The translations under genes were made by a program, and so were the position numbers. The notes beneath the pieces are model-generated. The model was not told the DNA's origin and ran no database searches. It saw only the letters and a list, made by a program, of their open reading frames with translations. A DNA stretch of 47,811 nt from Fischerella muscicola PCC 7414 (lineage in GTDB: Bacteria; Cyanobacteriota; Cyanobacteriia; Cyanobacteriales; Nostocaceae): NCBI RefSeq assembly GCF_000317205.1, contig NZ_AJLK01000183.1, forward strand, positions 1 through 47,811, given 5' to 3'. Of this stretch, positions 44,511-47,811 are shown piece by piece. How positions within the stretch are numbered: the first letter of the stretch is position 1; each line of letters starts with the position of its first letter.

Positions 44511-44819
44511 CTAAAGTTGTCCGTTAATTCTGCCGTTGAATCCGTATACTTGGCGTGTACCAGCAAGGGAAACTAGGGTGACTTCTTTTTCATCGCCTGG
44601 TTCAAATCTAACTGCTGTTCCGGCGGGAATATCGAGGCGCATTCCTCGCGCTTGTTCTCGATCAAAGTTTAAGGCGGTGTTGACTTCAAAAAAGTGGAAG
44701 TGGGAACCTACTTGGATGGGGCGATCGCCTGTATTTGAAACTCGCAATTTTACAGTCGGACGCCCCGCGTTAAGTTCTATTTCGCCTTGTGGTGTAATTA
44801 TTTCTCCGGGAATCATCAT
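44511..44819 (-). CDS. ureB: Urease beta subunit
   Basis: 102 residues, the normal length: [47 protein letters not shown], then [24 protein letters not shown] and the C-terminal [20 protein letters not shown]. UreB is a structural subunit of the urease trimer. ureA is not found upstream, where a DUF421 gene lies instead, and ureC is separated by DUF3800. Expression with ureC as one unit is therefore doubtful. The second Met (44816) is an equally likely start. Confidence 0.95.
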   Translation of the reverse strand: MMIPGEIITPQGEIELNAGRPTVKLRVSNTGDRPIQVGSHFHFFEVNTALNFDREQARGMRLDIPAGTAVRFEPGDEKEVTLVSLAGTRQVYGFNGRINGQL

Positions 44820-44873
44820 ACTTAATCCAAAATCATGCGTAAGTTATAACTGATAACTGGTAACTGATAACTG

Positions 44874-45425
44874 TTAAAAATTACCACTAACTTTTTGCTC
44901 ATCTTGCTTAGGCATAGAATTAGTTTGTGATTCTTGGCGGATGACGCTAATACTACCATCAGCCTCCATAAACGCTCTTTTGACATCTTTGAGAGATTCC
45001 ACACCCTGTTGACGCAACTGGCTCATTAATTCCTGTTCAGTAATGAGTTCACGTTTCATGTGGCGATCAATTATACGACCATTTTTTACTAGTAGTAATG
45101 GCGGTGGATTCAAAAAGCGCTGAAAAGAGGGAACTTTGTACCCCAACCAGTTTAAAAAATAACTCCAAAATATAACTGTTCCGACTAAAATAGCACCTTC
45201 TGTAATTGATGTATAGTTACTTGCCATCGCATTTTGAGCCGCTTCCGCAAACAGTAGAACTACAAGTAAATCAGCAATACCGAGTGTCCCTAGTTGTCGG
45301 CTAGGAAGCAAGCGTAAAACAGAAAACAATGCCAAGTAAACAATCGAAGCACGTATAATCAGTTCAGCAATGGAAATGCTAGGAATAAACATTTCTTGCC
45401 AATTAATATGAAGCCATATATCCAT
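44874..45425 (-). CDS. DUF421 (YetF-like) membrane protein
   Basis: 183 residues with about three transmembrane segments (from residue 20 to 90, including ASIVYLALFSVLRLLPSRQLG and ILVGTVIFWSYFLNWLGYKV). The cytoplasmic part has the DUF421 core PPPLLLVKNGRIIDRHMKRELITEQELMSQLRQQGVESLKDVKRAFMEADGSISVI. The function is unknown. The 3' end runs into a TAACTGA-type STRR (44837-44873) before ureB. Confidence 0.85.
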   Translation of the reverse strand: MDIWLHINWQEMFIPSISIAELIIRASIVYLALFSVLRLLPSRQLGTLGIADLLVVLLFAEAAQNAMASNYTSITEGAILVGTVIFWSYFLNWLGYKVPSFQRFLNPPPLLLVKNGRIIDRHMKRELITEQELMSQLRQQGVESLKDVKRAFMEADGSISVIRQESQTNSMPKQDEQKVSGNF

Positions 45426-45748
45426 TAGAGTTTTTATTGATCACTAATATTTGATATTTCCTATCATTAGTGAAAGCAAAAATTAAAATTATTGCAAAAC
45501 CCACAAGACTGATATATATACTAACTAAAGTAGTAAAAACGTAACAGGGCTTACGCAAAACATAACGAAAGTAGCGGTAATGCATGAATTATCGCTACGC
45601 AAGAATAAGTCCTGTGTGATGAAAATTAGAACTAGACTTAGGCTATTAGCCCGCAGTTTACTTGCGGGCGAGTCAATTACTAGAAATAAAACCAGCCATA
45701 ACCTGGTTTCAAACTTTGAACGATCGCATCAAAATTGATTAATTGAAG
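45426..45748. other. Intergenic region with small hairpin
   Basis: Between the DUF421 and aquaporin genes. GCCCGCAGTTTACTTGCGGGC (7-bp arms, about 45649-45669) is a stem-loop downstream of the aquaporin gene on its strand. It also holds a TTACGC/GCGTAA-type repeat. A 60-residue frame on the minus strand (45403-45585) is not supported. Confidence 0.45.
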
Positions 45749-46513
45749 TTAGCTTACTTCCGAGAATTGTCTTTCTGGCGTAGGCACTTCTAGTACTTGC
45801 GAGTAGAAGAACCCAGCTAATAGTCCTCCCAAAAGTGGCGCTACCCAAAACAACCATAACTGTTGAAGCGCCCAACCACCAACAAAAACTGCTGGCCCAA
45901 GGCTACGGGCAGGATTTACTGAGGTATTGGTAACAGGAATGCTAATCAAGTGAATTAGTGTTAGTGCCAAACCGATCGCAATGGGTGCAAATCCTTGGGG
46001 CGCACGGCGATCAGTAGCACCCAGGATAATCACCAAAAACATGAAAGTGAGAACTAGTTCAGCAAGAAAACAAGCCACCAGTGAAAAATTTCCCGGAGAG
46101 TGTTCTCCATAGCCGTTAGCTGCCAAACCACTACCAATTACATCAAATCCTGGTTTACCACTAGCAATGAGATAGAGAATGCCAGCAGCTAGAATTGCGC
46201 CGAATACTTGGGAACCAATATAAACAAATAATTCTGAACCAGGGAAGCGTTTAGCAGCCCATAAACCAACGGAAACAGCAGGGTTGAGGTGACAGCCAGA
46301 AATATGACCGATCGCATAAGCCATCGTCAAGACTGTCAAACCAAACGCCAGAGAAACTCCAACTAACCCGATACCTAAAGGAAATTTTGTACCATCCGCT
46401 ATTTTTGCGCCATCGGCTGTAAATGCAGCTGCTAATACCGCACTGCCACAACCACCAAAAACCAGCCAGAATGTACCGATAAACTAAGCTAAACAACGTT
46501 TTACAAGTGACAT
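45749..46513 (-). pseudogene. aqpZ: Aquaporin Z-like gene interrupted by an amber codon at position 10
   Basis: Read from the ATG at 46513, the product begins MSLVKRCLA, then TAG (46484-46486), then [20 protein letters not shown] and continues without interruption for the rest of 254 residues. Both NPA boxes are intact (HLNPAVSVG and [10 protein letters not shown]), and the six transmembrane segments are complete. The interrupted position normally holds Glu (AEFIGTFW in relatives), one base away from TAG. No other start lies before the ATG at 46339, which would remove the first transmembrane helix. Unless the stop is read through or is a sequence error, the gene is non-functional. AqpZ conducts water. 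Confidence 0.85.
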
Positions 46514-46697
46514 ATTTTTAACTGGTAACACGGTAAATGCTTGAATGAGTGAATATTACCAGTGAGCATTCAATATTGATGAGTTTGTTCTAAATTTCTT
46601 TATGATGGCTATTCAAAACTTTGATTATCGTATACAAATTAAACATTTTCTTCTGAGCAACTCTGAATGAAAAAGCCTTCAATTTATAATTTGCTTT

Positions 46698-46719
46698 TAG
46701 GACGGGCATCTTGCCCGTC
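46698..46719. repeat. GACGGGCATCTTGCCCGTC hairpin
   Basis: GACGGGC pairs with GCCCGTC around ATCTT. It lies about 55 bp after the SDR gene's stop on the minus strand. It may be a terminator or a dispersed repeat; a full T-run is missing. Confidence 0.45.
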
Positions 46720-46773
46720 CCAAAAGTTGTGTATTAAAAGAAGTGAAAACCGCTACAATATCCCAACATTAAT

Positions 46774-47694
46774 CTAAAAGCTCCACGACCGTGATTGGTC
46801 ACTAAAATCGCCCTGTATTTTGTCGTAACCTTCGATGGGTTCGTAAAGATTGTCAGGTGCAGTTTCTGACTTCGGCTCATTTGTCCGCTGCCCATCAAAA
46901 GCAGTACGCACCATATAAGCATCAACCAGACTCGGCGAGATTCTTTGAGCTGCAAGAATTGCCTTACCAGCATCGCCAACAACAACATCGCGTTTTGGAC
47001 GTTCGGCGCACTCAACAATCGCTTTAGCAACCAAGCTAGGTTCGTAGATTGGCGGTACTCCCATAGGCTTGACTCCCAACTTGGTACGCGCCTTATTAAA
47101 TATAGGTGTATTTATGGAAGCTGGCATTATATTAGTAACGCTAATAGGTAGCTTCTCATGCATCAATTCCACCCGCAGAGTTTCCAAAAAGCCATCCAGA
47201 CCATGTTTTGATGCAGCATAGGCACTTTGTAACGGCAGACTGCGCCGCGCCTCCACTGACGTAACATGAATCAATGCTCCACGTCCTTCACGCTTGAGAT
47301 GGGGTAACGCCGCCATCGCACCATATACCTGCCCCATTAAGTTAACATCAATAATGCGCTTAAATTCCTCTGGTGTTGTCACCTCAAAAGCAGCGTAGAG
47401 TTCCACCGCTGCATTGTGTACCCAGGTATCAAGACGTCCGTATTGCTCAACAGCCTGATCTGCGATCGCTTTTACTTGCTCTAACACCGTCACATCAGCG
47501 ACTACCGCAGTTGCATCGCCGCCCATACCCCGGATTTCTGCCACTAAAGACTCTAACCCAGGCTGACTGCGAGCGGCAACTACTACCTTTGCACCTCGAT
47601 TGGCAAACTGCAAAGCCGCATTGCGCCCAATCCCACTAGAAGCCCCAACTACCGCGACGACTTGCTGATTAATTGGCTTAAGTTGTATCTGCAT
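46774..47694 (-). CDS. Short-chain dehydrogenase/reductase
   Basis: A 306-residue SDR. The NAD(P)-binding motif GASSGIG is at 17-23. The NAAV motif (94-97), Ser146, Tyr159 and Lys163 (YAASKHG) complete the active site. After the SDR core (to about residue 245) comes a C-terminal extension with PKRDVVVGDAGKAILAAQRISPSLVDAYM, as in SDRs annotated for diverse alcohols or sugars. The substrate is unknown. The N-terminus MQIQLKPINQQVVAVVGA is typical. Upstream sequence up to 47811 contains its promoter region but no gene. Confidence 0.9.
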   Translation of the reverse strand: MQIQLKPINQQVVAVVGASSGIGRNAALQFANRGAKVVVAARSQPGLESLVAEIRGMGGDATAVVADVTVLEQVKAIADQAVEQYGRLDTWVHNAAVELYAAFEVTTPEEFKRIIDVNLMGQVYGAMAALPHLKREGRGALIHVTSVEARRSLPLQSAYAASKHGLDGFLETLRVELMHEKLPISVTNIMPASINTPIFNKARTKLGVKPMGVPPIYEPSLVAKAIVECAERPKRDVVVGDAGKAILAAQRISPSLVDAYMVRTAFDGQRTNEPKSETAPDNLYEPIEGYDKIQGDFSDQSRSWSF

Positions 47695-47811
47695 GATTCC
47701 TACTCCTTGTTATTACTCCTACCAATCAAATAAGTCAGAGCAAACGCGGAGGTTCATCAGTCGCAGGGTTTATCAATTATCTGACTATTTTTCTTAGTAT
47801 CTTTGTGCCTT

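Noticed and set aside
46251-46496. Alternate-frame minus-strand ORF over the aquaporin 5' end, or a frameshift in aqpZ
   Set aside because: The aquaporin frame itself continues to the ATG at 46513 with only one in-frame TAG, so no frameshift is needed; the other frame encodes nothing family-like.
1-47811. tRNA, rRNA, riboswitch or prophage genes
   Set aside because: No such sequence was recognised by eye; absence is provisional because no covariance or profile search could be run.

Overview
The window is chromosomal DNA of a filamentous, probably heterocystous cyanobacterium (Nostocales-like). Signs are the many HIP1 octamers (GCGATCGC) inside and outside genes, heptameric short tandem repeats (STRRs) between genes, a PanC-Cmk fusion, a PATAN-type response regulator and several small conserved cyanobacterial proteins. 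No tRNA, rRNA or CRISPR array was seen.

Layout. 1-660: 3' part of an IS200/IS605-type tnpB with its right-end hairpin. 698-7375: housekeeping genes (ilvN, a VOC protein followed by mobA, a DUF255 thioredoxin-fold protein, a 51-aa membrane peptide, clpP, a low-complexity protein). 7376-15838: a long leader and an RNB-family protein whose catalytic acidic cluster is degenerate, then ubiX, a LapA-like membrane protein and a small conserved protein. 13890-25982: the CRISPR region. A WYL-type CRISPR-associated regulator (TIGR03985-like) is translationally coupled to an RSH/MESH1-like HD hydrolase on the minus strand. Divergent from it is a compact ten-gene type III-A operon: csx3-ATPase fusion, cas10/csm1, csm2, csm3, csm4, csm5, cas6, a Csx1-like CARF-HEPN RNase and a stand-alone CARF protein. 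The promoter region carries a perfect 22-bp palindrome matching the cAMP-receptor (CRP) site. Adaptation genes are absent, so spacers must lie elsewhere.

26229-38015: DUF3110, murQ, a PATAN protein with a pseudo-receiver, a zinc-ribbon membrane protein, panC-cmk, an RlpA-like protein, DUF2267 and uvrA. 38030-40087: repeat-rich accessory segment with a TPR remnant, a PIN toxin-antitoxin pair and two 334-bp direct repeats, each with eleven 21-nt units. 40550-47694: histidine decarboxylase-like enzyme, ureC and ureB separated by a DUF3800 gene with its own terminator (no ureA here), a DUF421 protein, an aquaporin with an amber codon at position 10, and an SDR enzyme.

A recurring theme is spread of small repeats into and beside genes. 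ureC, uvrA and ubiX carry repeat-derived in-frame segments, the stop codon of the CARF gene appears displaced by a small insertion, and a MITE-like element with GGCGTTGCA ends occurs at least twice, plus a remnant.

The CRISPR region predicts cyclic-oligoadenylate signalling with one RNase effector (CARF-HEPN) and up to two off-switches (Csx3 and the lone CARF). Its Cas10 lacks a recognisable HD nuclease, so immunity probably rests on Csm3 target-RNA cutting and the HEPN effector.
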